Origin: Pontibacter lucknowensis
GTDB lineage: Bacteria; Bacteroidota; Bacteroidia; Cytophagales; Hymenobacteraceae
DNA length: 64,000 nucleotides
Direction of reading: 5' to 3'
Assembly (NCBI RefSeq): GCF_900156415.1
Contig: NZ_FTNM01000006.1
Coordinates: forward strand, 310,001 to 374,000
Within the stretch, counting starts at the first letter, position 1; each line of letters opens with the position of its first letter. The translations under genes and the position numbers were made by a program. Positions 36,893 to 45,854 of the stretch are shown here, in pieces. The notes beneath the pieces are model-generated. The model saw nothing but the letters and a program-made list of their open reading frames with translations, searched no databases and was not told where the DNA came from.

Positions 36893-38323
36893 ATGAGAAA
36901 GATATATAGATTTGCGCTTGCCTTCACACTGATAGGGGCATCGCTGAGCCTGCAAAGCTGCGAGGATTACTTCGACCTGCATGAAAATCCAAACCTGGTG
37001 TCGAATCCGCCGCTGAACGCCATGCTTTCCACCACCACTCACAAGACCGGGCTGAACAGCCAACGCATAGCCGCCACTACTGCTTTTTACGTGCAGTACC
37101 TGGCCAGTCCGGTTGCCGGCAACGCCACCGATACCTACCAGGAGGTGGACCTCACCGGCACCTGGGATGCGATCTATCTGGCCATGGCTGACATCCAGGA
37201 CATGAAGCAGAAAGGAATGGAAGAAGGCGCTACCGACTATGTGGGCGTTGCCAACATCATGATGGCCTATCACCTCAACCTGATCGTTGACCACTGGGGA
37301 GATGCCCCATATACGCAGGCTTTCGACAACACAACCCTCACACCTCGGTTTGATTCCTCGCAGGACCTGTATGCTGAAGCACTGCGCCTGCTCGACGAAG
37401 GTATAGCTGAATTGAACAAAACAGATTCACGCATCCCGCTCAGGGCAGCGGATGACCTGATACACGGGGGCAACAAGACCCAATGGATTCGCACGGCCAA
37501 TGCCTTTAAGGCACGCATGCTCAATAAAGTCAGCAAGCTTCCCAGCTACGACCCTACTGCCGTACTGACTGCCGTCGACAACTCTTACCAGTCCAATGCT
37601 GATGATGCGGAGATGGAGGTGTTTGAAGTACGCAACCCCTGGGCCCAGGTAGCAATTAGCAACACGCAACTGGTATTGGGCGGCTGGCTGTCGGAGCAGT
37701 TCGTAGACCACCTCAACGGCACGACATATGGCGTATTTGACCCACGCTTACCACGCATTACCGAACCGACCGACCCTAAGTTTTCAATAGCCCCTTACAT
37801 AGGTACGCCAAACGGCGTAGGCAACGTGGGTACAAGAAGTAACACGGATCGTGATGAGGTATATATCTCCATCACTTCCCCACTGACGGGAGAAACTTCG
37901 CCCATCACCATCGCTTCGTATGCCGAGATGAAGTTCATCGAGGCCGAAGCCGCTTTCAGAGCCGGCAACCGCGAACGGGCCTACGCTGCTTACTTAGCAG
38001 GGATAACAGCGCATATGAATAAGCTGGGTGTGCCGGAGGGCGAGCGTAATGCTTACCTTAGCAACCCTGCCGTAGCTGTGGGAGCCGCCAACCTAACACT
38101 TGATTTGATTTTCAAGGAGAAATACGTTGTGACGTACCTCAATGCCGAAGCCTGGACGGATGCCCGGCGCTACGATTACCAGTACGCTGACTTCGACCTT
38201 CCTGCCAATGCTGAACTGACCACTTTTATCCGCAGAGTCGCTTATCCGCAGGGTGAATCCAGCAAGAATCCGAATACACCGAACACTCCTGCCTTGTCAG
38301 AACCACTTTGGTGGGACCAGTAG
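36893..38323 (+). CDS. SusD/RagB-family nutrient-binding lipoprotein (SusD-like_2 type)
   Basis: 476 residues. Lipoprotein signal with lipobox LQSC (Cys23), then EDYFDLHENPNLV, the classic early SusD motif (D-F/Y-x-x-x-x-NPN). Helical TPR-like segments follow (WDAIYLAMADIQDMKQKG; NIMMAYHLNLIVDHWGDAPYTQAF), and the C-terminal half has EMKFIEAEAAFRAGNRERAYAAYLAGI and EKYVVTYLNAEAWTDARRYDY. It forms the outer lid on the SusC barrel encoded upstream and captures the substrate. The sequence style (ENPN, long TYLNAEAW segment) fits the SusD-like_2 subgroup. Confidence 0.93.
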   Translation: MRKIYRFALAFTLIGASLSLQSCEDYFDLHENPNLVSNPPLNAMLSTTTHKTGLNSQRIAATTAFYVQYLASPVAGNATDTYQEVDLTGTWDAIYLAMADIQDMKQKGMEEGATDYVGVANIMMAYHLNLIVDHWGDAPYTQAFDNTTLTPRFDSSQDLYAEALRLLDEGIAELNKTDSRIPLRAADDLIHGGNKTQWIRTANAFKARMLNKVSKLPSYDPTAVLTAVDNSYQSNADDAEMEVFEVRNPWAQVAISNTQLVLGGWLSEQFVDHLNGTTYGVFDPRLPRITEPTDPKFSIAPYIGTPNGVGNVGTRSNTDRDEVYISITSPLTGETSPITIASYAEMKFIEAEAAFRAGNRERAYAAYLAGITAHMNKLGVPEGERNAYLSNPAVAVGAANLTLDLIFKEKYVVTYLNAEAWTDARRYDYQYADFDLPANAELTTFIRRVAYPQGESSKNPNTPNTPALSEPLWWDQ

Positions 38324-38330
38324 CAGTTAA

Positions 38331-38366
38331 AAAGCCGGTCTGCTTGTGTGGACCGGCTTTTGTTTT
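38331..38366 (+). terminator. Rho-independent terminator of the SusC/SusD operon
   Basis: A 10-base perfect stem (AAAGCCGGTC with GACCGGCTTT), 10-base loop, T-rich tail. It lies between converging genes and may also serve the serine hydrolase gene, though the tail on that side is only four A. Confidence 0.88.
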
Positions 38367-38385
38367 CTCCTAATCAAGGAAGAGC

Positions 38386-39669
38386 TTAGTATTCCAGTTT
38401 GAATCTATCGAGGTTAGGTAGGTGCTGTTTTTTGCGCTTCACTTCGTGCTCATAGAACGCGCGGCCGAGATTCTGCATAAAAGGATAGCCTACAGTTTCG
38501 TACTCGTACTTGCCGTCATTGAAGATTCCGTTTTCGTTTACCAGAATAACTGCCGACAGCATGAACTCTACCTTCTTTTCAAAATCCACGATATAGGCAT
38601 TGTCAATCAGGAAGCCATAGGCATTGCCGATCTTGTTGAAGATGCGGATGTTTTCAGGTATACGCTCTTTTGAGTTGCCATACATCAGAAATTTCACGTA
38701 GCCATCCGGAAACTCCTTCGGGTCGTAACTTGGGTAGTCGCTCTCACGGGGCAACATGCTCATATACTTGTAAAGGAAGGTATAGTCCTCATCGGTCAGG
38801 TTAAAGCGCTGCTCCGCCGGCACTGCCTCCGGAAACAGTACAGTCTTGAGTATGCCTTGCAGAGCCTCCAATGAAATGTAATTTTTGACACTGAAGTCCA
38901 TAGGCCCATCTACCAGCTTGTCGTCCACTATGTGTCCCTTGCCCAGCATGCCCCCAAACTTTGCCTGCGTGAATGGAGTTGGGTTATTAGCCAAGGGCTG
39001 TTCGTAGATCAACTGCCCGTCTTTGTAAAACCGGAACGGATTGGTATGCCGGTTCTCGTCTGCACTCAAAAAGATACTGAGGCGATGTACAAGCTGCACG
39101 TCTTTAAAACCCTTTTCATGCAACGACTGGTTCAGTTGCTGCTGCCCCACAAATTCATAGAGGCGGTTGTAGGCATCGTTGTCGCTCACCAGAAACAGCT
39201 TTTTGATGTAGTGTGCAATGGTAGCCTGTCCATCCGCTGAAGTACTGTCGCCCTGCACCGTGCTCTGACCGGCATAGGCACTGTCCACTTGCAGGGGCGT
39301 GTACTTGTCCAGGCCGTTTATACCCAGTTCATTGAGCTTCTCCAGCGCTGTAATGGCTCCTGCCAGTTTCACCGTACTTGCCGGGTAGAAATACTCCTGC
39401 GGATTGACGCGGTAGGTATAGGAGGTGAAGTGCGGCTGGTTCTGCTCGTCGCGGTCGATCTGGGTATAGAGGATCTGCAACCGGTAATGGTCCGGATTAT
39501 CGAGAATGCTTTTGAACCGCTCGGGCTGTGCCGCAAGAATTTTTTCGATCATATTAGTTTGTCTGCTTGCTCCCTGCTTACTGCCAGCGCAGGAAGCCAC
39601 GGAGATACTTCCGACCAAACTCAGGTATAGCGCCAACTTGCGCATCGAATTAAGGGGTGTCTTTTTCAT
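38386..39669 (-). CDS. Serine hydrolase, class A beta-lactamase-like lipoprotein
   Basis: 427 residues. Signal with lipobox SVASC (Cys27 or so from the first ATG; MRKLALYLS eight residues later is an alternative start). Serine-hydrolase motifs: FYPASTVKLAGA (SxxK active site), LVSDNDAYNRLYEF (SDN) and FNKIGNAYG (KxG in place of KTG). A long middle region (ILYTQIDRDEQNQPHFTSYTYRVNPQEYF) is longer than in true class A beta-lactamases, so a cell-wall or peptidase-type role is as likely as antibiotic resistance. Monocistronic, converging with the SusD gene. Confidence 0.82.
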   Translation of the reverse strand: MKKTPLNSMRKLALYLSLVGSISVASCAGSKQGASRQTNMIEKILAAQPERFKSILDNPDHYRLQILYTQIDRDEQNQPHFTSYTYRVNPQEYFYPASTVKLAGAITALEKLNELGINGLDKYTPLQVDSAYAGQSTVQGDSTSADGQATIAHYIKKLFLVSDNDAYNRLYEFVGQQQLNQSLHEKGFKDVQLVHRLSIFLSADENRHTNPFRFYKDGQLIYEQPLANNPTPFTQAKFGGMLGKGHIVDDKLVDGPMDFSVKNYISLEALQGILKTVLFPEAVPAEQRFNLTDEDYTFLYKYMSMLPRESDYPSYDPKEFPDGYVKFLMYGNSKERIPENIRIFNKIGNAYGFLIDNAYIVDFEKKVEFMLSAVILVNENGIFNDGKYEYETVGYPFMQNLGRAFYEHEVKRKKQHLPNLDRFKLEY

Positions 39670-39897
39670 GGCAGGAGGTGATCGGGTTAAGGTTAAAATA
39701 AGCAGCTTTTCCCGGTTTGTCCTACATTTCAGGTATAAATTAAGCTAAGTTCTCAGAAAAGGCATTTTAGTTTTTACCTCCTATACTTCAGGTCAACAAA
39801 TACATCGGGAATTTCTATATTGTAACGCTATACCTCCCAAATCAAACCCGATGGCATAGTATCAGTTGAAACATACCTTCATCTTAAATCCACATCC

Positions 39898-40212
39898 ATG
39901 AACAAATACGGTCTGCACGGAAAACTACAGGCAACAGCCGGAAACGGCGACAAGCTTGCTGCAATACTTTTACAAGCCGCTCAATTGGTTTCCACAGCAA
40001 AGGGTTGCCTCCTATACCTGGTAAGTCAGGATCAGGAGACCCCAGATGGGGTATGGGTGACGGAAGTATGGGACAGCAAAGAGGACCACGACAACTCCCT
40101 GCAAGTGGCTGGCGTGAAAGAGCTGATCGGCCAGGCCATGCCGCTACTGGCTGGCAGACCAGAAAAAGGACAGGTATTGGAGGTACTGGGTGGAGCGGGT
40201 TTACCTGATTGA
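39898..40212 (+). CDS. Antibiotic biosynthesis monooxygenase-like (ABM) domain protein
   Basis: 104 residues, one ferredoxin-like alpha+beta domain: YGLHGKLQATAGNGDKLAAILLQAA, KGCLLYLVSQD, VWVTEVWDSKEDHDNSLQ and VKELIGQAMPLLAG. The family acts as cofactor-free monooxygenases (quinone- or heme-related) and dimerises; the WVTEVWDSKEDHDxSL block is the family's most characteristic part. Stands alone between two short spacers with no obvious operon partners. Confidence 0.85.
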   Translation: MNKYGLHGKLQATAGNGDKLAAILLQAAQLVSTAKGCLLYLVSQDQETPDGVWVTEVWDSKEDHDNSLQVAGVKELIGQAMPLLAGRPEKGQVLEVLGGAGLPD

Positions 40213-40438
40213 GATACCTGAGGCATCGACACTAGGTATATAAGACGAGTATCCTCTAGAGTAATTGCTGATAAAGCGACTCAGCATTTCAAATTCATTT
40301 ATGTCTAACCGAATGTAGATACACCGTGAGAAATTTGTTCTATGACTTGCAACCTATGTTATAGATATGGAATCTTCCTGATAGCAACTATACCTAAACA
40401 AGGTATAGCCTCACCAAAACTATCAAAAGATTCAAGCT

Positions 40439-41284
40439 ATGCCCAAGAACAAACTAAGCCGTCTGCTCATCACTTTCTTTTTCCTTTTCATGGCCAGTAT
40501 CTCTTTTGGCCAGGGTCTTCAGATAAGCGGAACGGTCACAAACGCTGCGCAGCAAGAGGCTATACCATATGCGAACATCGGTATCAAGAAAAAGAACCTG
40601 GGCACCGCCAGTAGACCGGATGGCAGCTTTACGCTCAACCTGAAAGAGGAGTACCGCCACGACACCCTCACGTTTTCGGCCATTGGGTACCATGAGCTTT
40701 CCCTGCCCATTTCAAGCATACTCTCCGGTGGCCTGACTGCTTTTGAGCTCTCTGAAAAAACCACGGCGCTCCGGGAAATTGTCATCAGCAACAAGGCTGC
40801 TAAGGTCAAGAAATTTGGCACTACTTCGCGCAACCCTCTCCTGTATGGTTCAGCTGAAACAGTGCACTCAGAAGACATTTCGGAGCTGGGCAAATTCATC
40901 AACCTCAACAATAAAACATCTGAGATCTTATCGGCCACGGTATACCTGCGCAGCATCAAACGCGACTCCGCTTCCTTCCGCATCAACCTGTATAAAAACG
41001 AAGCAGGTATGCCGGGTGAGCGTCTGATCGAGAAAAGCATCATCAGGCGGTTGCCGCTTACAAAAGGCTGGGTCACTGTTCCGCTCGAGCAATATGGCCT
41101 GGTAGTGGATGAGGACTTCTTTTTAGGTATAGAATACCTACCCGAATACGGCAATCACGAAAAGTACATTTTCATTTACGGCGCAGCACTGGGCGGCAGC
41201 TTCTATTCCAGAAAAGCCAGCCTGGGAGACTGGGAAAAAGGGGTTGGAGGCCGGCTGGCGGCTTACGTGACAGTAAGACAATAG
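40439..41284 (+). CDS. Carboxypeptidase-regulatory-like domain protein, secreted
   Basis: 281 residues. Signal peptide about 1-24 (LLITFFFLFMASISFGQG). Residues about 26-110 are a CarboxypepD_reg-like beta-sandwich (ISGTVTNAAQQEAIPYANIGIKKKNLGTASRPDGSFTLNL; LTFSAIGYHELSLPI). Residues about 130-281 form a second beta-rich region (SAETVHSEDISELGKFINLNNKTSEILSA) that matches no family I know. Without a TonB barrel it is probably a periplasmic or outer-membrane-attached protein. The next gene, 23 bases on, carries a related domain, so the two form a small operon. Confidence 0.75.
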   Translation: MPKNKLSRLLITFFFLFMASISFGQGLQISGTVTNAAQQEAIPYANIGIKKKNLGTASRPDGSFTLNLKEEYRHDTLTFSAIGYHELSLPISSILSGGLTAFELSEKTTALREIVISNKAAKVKKFGTTSRNPLLYGSAETVHSEDISELGKFINLNNKTSEILSATVYLRSIKRDSASFRINLYKNEAGMPGERLIEKSIIRRLPLTKGWVTVPLEQYGLVVDEDFFLGIEYLPEYGNHEKYIFIYGAALGGSFYSRKASLGDWEKGVGGRLAAYVTVRQ

Positions 41285-41307
41285 GGCACCGGGCTCAACC
41301 ACGCTGT

Positions 41308-41922
41308 ATGAAAAAGCTAGCCGGTCGTGTTCTCTTTCTGACAGCACTTTGCTGGATGCAGTTCTTTGCGGCAGAGGCACAGTTGCGTCTTATAAAAGAC
41401 AAGCAAATTCTGCAATTCTCCGGTCGGGTGGTAGCAGGCGATAGCTTGACGGAGTTGGAAGGGGTGGCGGTGTATGTACCGGGCACTACCCGAGGCACGC
41501 ACACCCGAAAAAGTGGTTATTTCTCGATGCCCGTAGTGGCAGGAGATACGGTGGTGTTTGCAGCGCTGGGCTTCGAAAAGCTATACATGACCATACCTGC
41601 TAACATCAAAGAGAGTAGTCTTACCTTAAGCATCAGGCTGGAAGAAAGGCGCAATACCCTACCCACTGTGGATGTGATGCCATGGGCAACGGAATATGAC
41701 CTGAAGCAGGCTGTCCTGAGAACTAAACTTCCCCAAGACCCTACGGAGCAATTACCCGTTATTCCGCCACCAGTAGTCTATAAGTCCATTACAGACATGC
41801 CAGCTATGGATGCAGATGCAAATTACAGGTACGGTCAGGGAATACAGCAGGGACAGCGTGAGGCACGCTTCAGGGTACCGGATATTCTGAAAGTGTTTTC
41901 AATCCCGATCAAGTACTATTAG
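41308..41922 (+). CDS. Carboxypeptidase-regulatory-like domain protein, secreted
   Basis: 204 residues. Signal peptide about 1-23 (VLFLTALCWMQFFAAEAQ). Residues about 33-115 are a CarboxypepD_reg-like domain (FSGRVVAGDSLTELEGVAVYVPGTTRGTHTRKSGYFSMPV; VVFAALGFEKLYMTI). The rest (LPTVDVMPWATEYDLKQAVLRTKLP and on) is short and of low complexity, ending IPIKYY. Widespread, poorly characterised Bacteroidota type. Co-transcribed with the gene 23 bases upstream. Confidence 0.75.
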   Translation: MKKLAGRVLFLTALCWMQFFAAEAQLRLIKDKQILQFSGRVVAGDSLTELEGVAVYVPGTTRGTHTRKSGYFSMPVVAGDTVVFAALGFEKLYMTIPANIKESSLTLSIRLEERRNTLPTVDVMPWATEYDLKQAVLRTKLPQDPTEQLPVIPPPVVYKSITDMPAMDADANYRYGQGIQQGQREARFRVPDILKVFSIPIKYY

Positions 41923-41943
41923 TGTTGCTTTAAGCGAAGCCAT

Positions 41944-41976
41944 AAAAACAAAAACTCTCCCCAGTGGGAGAGTTTC
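41944..41976 (-). terminator. Hairpin terminator of hemA
   Basis: A 10-base perfect stem (AAACTCTCCC with GGGAGAGTTT, loop CAGT). On the minus strand the stem is followed by a T-rich tail; on the plus strand only TTT follows, so it mainly ends hemA but may also slow transcripts from the left. Confidence 0.82.
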
Positions 41977-42027
41977 GCCATTGTTCAATAAGTTTATCTA
42001 CTAATTCGGAAGCTTAACAGGTATAAT

Positions 42028-43293
42028 CTAGGCTTCCTGCTTTTCTTCCAGATTGAAGAGCGCACTCAGTCCTTCAAGCAGTGCTTCTGATTCACCACGC
42101 TGGCAGGCTGCTTTCAGCTCCAGGGCAGGCAGTTTCACGATCTTGTTCAGGATGTTTTTAGTGATCGCTTCTACGAGTTCTTTCTCGCTGTCACCCAGCT
42201 TCTTGGTATAGCGGGCCAGTTCCTGCTGACGAATCTCCTCTAATCGGCTCTTGAACTGCTGCAAAGCAGGTGACATGGCCATTTCACGGGTCCAGGCGTT
42301 GAATTCAGTCATGGCTTCTGCTATGATGTCCTTTACCTGCGGTATAGCGGCCATACGCATGGTCAGCGCTTCGGTGGCGCGGTTACGGATGTTGTCCACG
42401 TTGTATACCCTGGCATTTGGTAAAGCTTCAATGGCGGCGTCGATGCTGCGCGGCATAGACAAGTCTACAAAGAACTGAGGTGCATTTTCACCTAGCTGCG
42501 CAATATCAGCCTGTCCGATAAAGAAGCAGTCGCCCGGTACAGAAGAGATCACCACATCTGCCTGGGCCATCTCTTCCCAAACGTTTTCCCAGTAAATAGC
42601 ACGGGCATTGGTCTTCTGAGCCAGCTCGAGTGCTTTGTGGTGTGTTCGGTTGGCGATGGTGATATTGCTGATCTTCGACTTGCCGAAGTTGTCGCACACA
42701 TTGGCCCCGATCTCCCCTACCCCGATCATCAGCACACGCGGATCAGCCATCCCTCTGGTCAGCTCCTCTACCAGCTCTACCGTGGCATACGATACCGAAG
42801 CGGCACCGTCAAAAAAGGCGGTCTGGTTGAATACCTGCTTGTTGGTATAGAAGATGGTGTGCATCAGCCTGTGCAGAAACGGACCGGCCATATCGGCATC
42901 AGCAGCCCACTGGTAGGCTTTTTTCACCTGGTTGAGTATCTGCATATCGCCCACTACCTGCGACTCCAGACCCAGCGACACATAAAACAGGTGCTGTACC
43001 GCCTGCATGTGATCGGTGATGTTCTGGAAATAAGATGCAATTTCTTTAGTAGCGATAAAGCCCTTTTCAATCGCGATCAGTTTGATGATCTCGCGTGACA
43101 GGTCCTGCGCAGCAGAATAATACACCTCTGTGCGGTTGCAGGTAGAAAGCACCATGACATCCTGCGCATTGGTGAACTCGCTGATCTTATCGAGCAGGTT
43201 ACGGCAGCCGATTTCGTTCAGCGACACGGCTTCACGTACGGCAATGGGTGCTTGCTTGTAAGATAATGTAAGGGCTTTAAACTGATTTTGCAT
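42028..43293 (-). CDS. hemA: Glutamyl-tRNA reductase
   Basis: 421 residues. First enzyme of tetrapyrrole synthesis by the C5 route: reduces glutamyl-tRNA to glutamate-1-semialdehyde with NADPH. Catalytic domain with VLSTCNRTEVYY (nucleophile Cys52), the allosteric/tRNA block SLGLESQVVGDMQILNQVKKAY, the NADPH site VLMIGVGEIGANV, and TIANRTHHKALELA. The C-terminal dimerisation helices (about 330-410) are complete. No other hem gene is beside it; the two-component genes lie upstream on the same strand with an 89-base gap. Fits an organism that needs heme for respiration and cobalamin for NrdJ. Confidence 0.97.
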   Translation of the reverse strand: MQNQFKALTLSYKQAPIAVREAVSLNEIGCRNLLDKISEFTNAQDVMVLSTCNRTEVYYSAAQDLSREIIKLIAIEKGFIATKEIASYFQNITDHMQAVQHLFYVSLGLESQVVGDMQILNQVKKAYQWAADADMAGPFLHRLMHTIFYTNKQVFNQTAFFDGAASVSYATVELVEELTRGMADPRVLMIGVGEIGANVCDNFGKSKISNITIANRTHHKALELAQKTNARAIYWENVWEEMAQADVVISSVPGDCFFIGQADIAQLGENAPQFFVDLSMPRSIDAAIEALPNARVYNVDNIRNRATEALTMRMAAIPQVKDIIAEAMTEFNAWTREMAMSPALQQFKSRLEEIRQQELARYTKKLGDSEKELVEAITKNILNKIVKLPALELKAACQRGESEALLEGLSALFNLEEKQEA

Positions 43294-43382
43294 GTCTTTC
43301 TCTCAGATACAATGCAAAGGTCTTAAAAGCTGGGGTCGGAAAGTATGACTTTGGTCACTTTCGTGTAGGAGAAATGTCACCC

Positions 43383-44444
43383 TTAATTCCTCATCCGCTC
43401 CAGCTTCTGCGAGTTCAGGATCGTGATCTTGCTGCCGCGGGTATCGATGAGGTTTTCGTCTTTGAAATCAGCCAGAGTACGGATCACCGTTTCTTTGGAA
43501 GCACCTACAATGCTGGCCAGGTCCTCACGCGTGATTGACACTTCTGACTTATAGTTCGGGTCTTCCTTATACTGCTTTTCTACAAACAGCAGGGCCTCTG
43601 CCACACGTTTGCGTACGGAGTTGTAGGCCAGCTTCAGCAGTCGCTCCTCACGGTCAGCCAGGTTATCGGACAGTATCTTGATGAACTTGCCTGCTACGTC
43701 GCGGTTCTGGTAGAGCAAGGTATAGAAGTCCTCACGCGGGATGATGTATACCTCTGAGTCCTCCAGCGCCATGGCTGATTCGCGGTAGGTCTTCTCCTCC
43801 AGCAGGTCCAGGTAGCCGATGAAATCACCATCTTTGTACAGGCTGGTAATGTACTCACGTCCCTCTTCGTTTGACTTATATGTCTTGATTTTGCCTTTGT
43901 TAAGGAAGTAGAGGTTGCTCGGGTAATTGCCCTCTGAGAACAAATGCTGCTTCTTACGGAACACCGTCACACGACGGTTTTCGGAGATCAGCTTGTTGAG
44001 CTCTTCATAACCTTTTGCCTCCTGTATGAAGTTATCAATGCCCTGCACGTCACGCTGAAATTCAGCTTTCAGGATCTCGTTTTTCTTCAGGCGCATTTCT
44101 ACCACGTCGAGCAACTCCACGTCATCAAAAGGCTTGGTCAGGTAGTCGTCGGCGCCCAGGTTCATGCCTTTGCGGAAGTCGTCTTTCTCTGACTTGGCCG
44201 TCAAAAAGACGAAGGGGATACTGGCCGTTTCCGGATTTTTGCTGAGCATGTGCAGCACCCCGTAGCCATCGAGCTGTGGCATCATGATGTCGCAGATGAT
44301 CAGGTCGGGATGCTCCTTCTTGGCCAGGTCCACGCCTATCTTTCCATTAGGTGCTTCGATGACCTGGTAGTTGGCCAGCGACAGGATCTCGGCGGTATTC
44401 TCGCGGATCTCCTGGTTGTCTTCAATCAGTAATATTTTTCTCAT
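43383..44444 (-). CDS. Response regulator fused to a Crp/Fnr-type DNA-binding domain
   Basis: 353 residues. Receiver domain 1-120: acidic pocket ED (residues 8-9), phospho-acceptor Asp52 in DLIICDIMMPQLDG, Thr/Lys in FLTAKSE and YLTKPFDD. A helical linker leads to a cyclic-nucleotide-binding beta-barrel (about 160-275: FSEGNYPSNLYFLNKGKIKTYKSNEEGREYI; GDFIGYLDLLEE), then a Crp-type winged helix-turn-helix (about 295-350: ITREDLASIVGASKETVIRTLADFKDENLI). Phosphorylation and a small ligand or redox signal could both act on the same DNA-binding domain. It lies two bases downstream of the hybrid kinase gene, its likely phosphodonor. Confidence 0.9.
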   Translation of the reverse strand: MRKILLIEDNQEIRENTAEILSLANYQVIEAPNGKIGVDLAKKEHPDLIICDIMMPQLDGYGVLHMLSKNPETASIPFVFLTAKSEKDDFRKGMNLGADDYLTKPFDDVELLDVVEMRLKKNEILKAEFQRDVQGIDNFIQEAKGYEELNKLISENRRVTVFRKKQHLFSEGNYPSNLYFLNKGKIKTYKSNEEGREYITSLYKDGDFIGYLDLLEEKTYRESAMALEDSEVYIIPREDFYTLLYQNRDVAGKFIKILSDNLADREERLLKLAYNSVRKRVAEALLFVEKQYKEDPNYKSEVSITREDLASIVGASKETVIRTLADFKDENLIDTRGSKITILNSQKLERMRN

Positions 44445-44446
44445 AC

Positions 44447-45676
44447 TTATGCGGTAGTGTATGGCAATGTGATGGTGAAAGTAGTGCCGCGGTCCAGTTC
44501 GCTTTCGTAGTGCAGCTCGCCGCCCATTATCTCTACGTACTTTTTTACAATATTAAGGCCCAGACCCGTTCCCTGTATATTGGTAACGTTCTGCGCTCTG
44601 AAAAACGGCGTAAACAGGTGTGCTTTGTCCCCTTCAGGTATACCGATCCCCTCGTCACGCACAACCAGCCTTATTGCGTCTCCCTTGATGTCTGTTGTAA
44701 ACCAGATCGTGCTGTCCTCTCCTGAGTATTTGCTTCCGTTTGAGAGCAGGTTGATCATGACGTTGCGCATGAGTTGCTTATCCAGGTATACGGTAATTTG
44801 TTCACTCTCGTGCCGGTAATCAATGCGCTGCCCCTCTTTCAGGAAGCCCTGCATTTCGTCGACTACCTCTGCTGCGAAACTCTGCAGGTCAAACGTGCTC
44901 GGCACATTGTGAATCTTACCTTCCTCCATCCTGCTGATCGACAGAAAATCGTTCAGGATATTGGTCAGGTTATGAACGGCGGACTTAATGCGGCCTACGT
45001 GCTTCAGGCGTTTTTCATCATCTTCGGCAGACTTGTATTTGGTGATCAGTGAGGCCGATGAAAGCACGGTGCTGAGCGGAGTCCGGAACTCGTGTGAGGC
45101 GATGGTCACGAAGCGTGACTTCAGCTCATGCAGTTCCTTCTCCTTTTGCAGGGCTTTGTAAATCTCCTGCTGCGCTTTTTTAAGTGTCTTATTGGCCTTC
45201 TCCAGGTTCTGTATGGCAGCGGCAAGCTCCTGTGTGCGGTCCTCTACCCGTTGTTCCAGTTCCGTGTTCAGCTTCTGAATCTCAGCCAGGCTCTTGGCGT
45301 GCTCTATGCTATACCTGATCGAGCGCTCCAGGTCGTATGGATTGAAAGTGCCTTTCACCAGGTAGTCCTGCGCACCGGCCCGCATGGCTTTTTCGTCCGT
45401 TTCACGGTCGCTCTGACCTGTTAGCAAAATGAACGGTGCTGTTATACCTTCGTTCACAGCCTGCGTGATCAGCTCCAGTCCGTCATGCGCCCCCAGCCTG
45501 AAATCGACCAGGTATACATGGTGTCGCTGCTCCCTGATTATGCTGATGGCCTCGTTGAAGGACGGCGCCCAATCGAGCACGTAATTGCGCCCGGGTATAT
45601 CGTCCATGATATCACGCGCAATGATGAAGTCATCTTCATCATCATCTACCAGCAAAACACGAATTCTGTCAGGCAT
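44447..45676 (-). CDS. Receiver-domain-first hybrid histidine kinase
   Basis: 409 residues, soluble. Receiver 1-125 (LLVDDDEDDFIIARDI, phospho-acceptor Asp in HVYLVDFRLGAHDG, K in DYLVKGTF), a coiled coil (about 128-185), HisKA with FVTIASHEFRTPLSTVL, and HATPase with NLLSNGSKYS (N box), RDEGIGIPEGDK (G1), GTGLGLNIVKKYVE (G2). No membrane span or sensor domain, so its input is probably phosphotransfer to its own receiver from another kinase, such as the PAS kinase at 46308. The next gene (Crp-type response regulator) starts two bases on. Confidence 0.92.
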   Translation of the reverse strand: MPDRIRVLLVDDDEDDFIIARDIMDDIPGRNYVLDWAPSFNEAISIIREQRHHVYLVDFRLGAHDGLELITQAVNEGITAPFILLTGQSDRETDEKAMRAGAQDYLVKGTFNPYDLERSIRYSIEHAKSLAEIQKLNTELEQRVEDRTQELAAAIQNLEKANKTLKKAQQEIYKALQKEKELHELKSRFVTIASHEFRTPLSTVLSSASLITKYKSAEDDEKRLKHVGRIKSAVHNLTNILNDFLSISRMEEGKIHNVPSTFDLQSFAAEVVDEMQGFLKEGQRIDYRHESEQITVYLDKQLMRNVMINLLSNGSKYSGEDSTIWFTTDIKGDAIRLVVRDEGIGIPEGDKAHLFTPFFRAQNVTNIQGTGLGLNIVKKYVEIMGGELHYESELDRGTTFTITLPYTTA

Positions 45677-45698
45677 ATTTTGAGTTTGGGAGTTAGAG

Positions 45699-45852
45699 AG
45701 TTTAGGAGTTGGGGAGTTTAGGGGGTTAAGAGTAGGGTAACAGCTTTAGAAAGTTGAATTGACTTAACTAAGTGATTGAGTCTCATTCTTTCATCAACTC
45801 AAAACTGAAAATTCATAATTCCTAAACTCTCAAACTCCCCAACTCCTAAACT
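45699..45852. repeat. Inverted repeat in two-component intergenic region
   Basis: Arms of 21 bases at 45699-45719 and 45832-45852 are perfectly complementary (AGTTTAGGAGTTGGGGAG core), about 112 bases apart. The left arm sits in a run of GAGTTTrGGAGTT-like units. Such AGTT/GGAG intergenic repeats are typical of mobile or REP-like elements in this phylum. It lies exactly between the two halves of the two-component cluster. Confidence 0.75.
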
Positions 45853-45854
45853 TA

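Noticed and set aside
38386..39669. A true antibiotic-resistance beta-lactamase
   Set aside because: SxxK and SDN are present but the KTG is KIG, and the protein is longer and a lipoprotein, so only a general serine-hydrolase call is justified.
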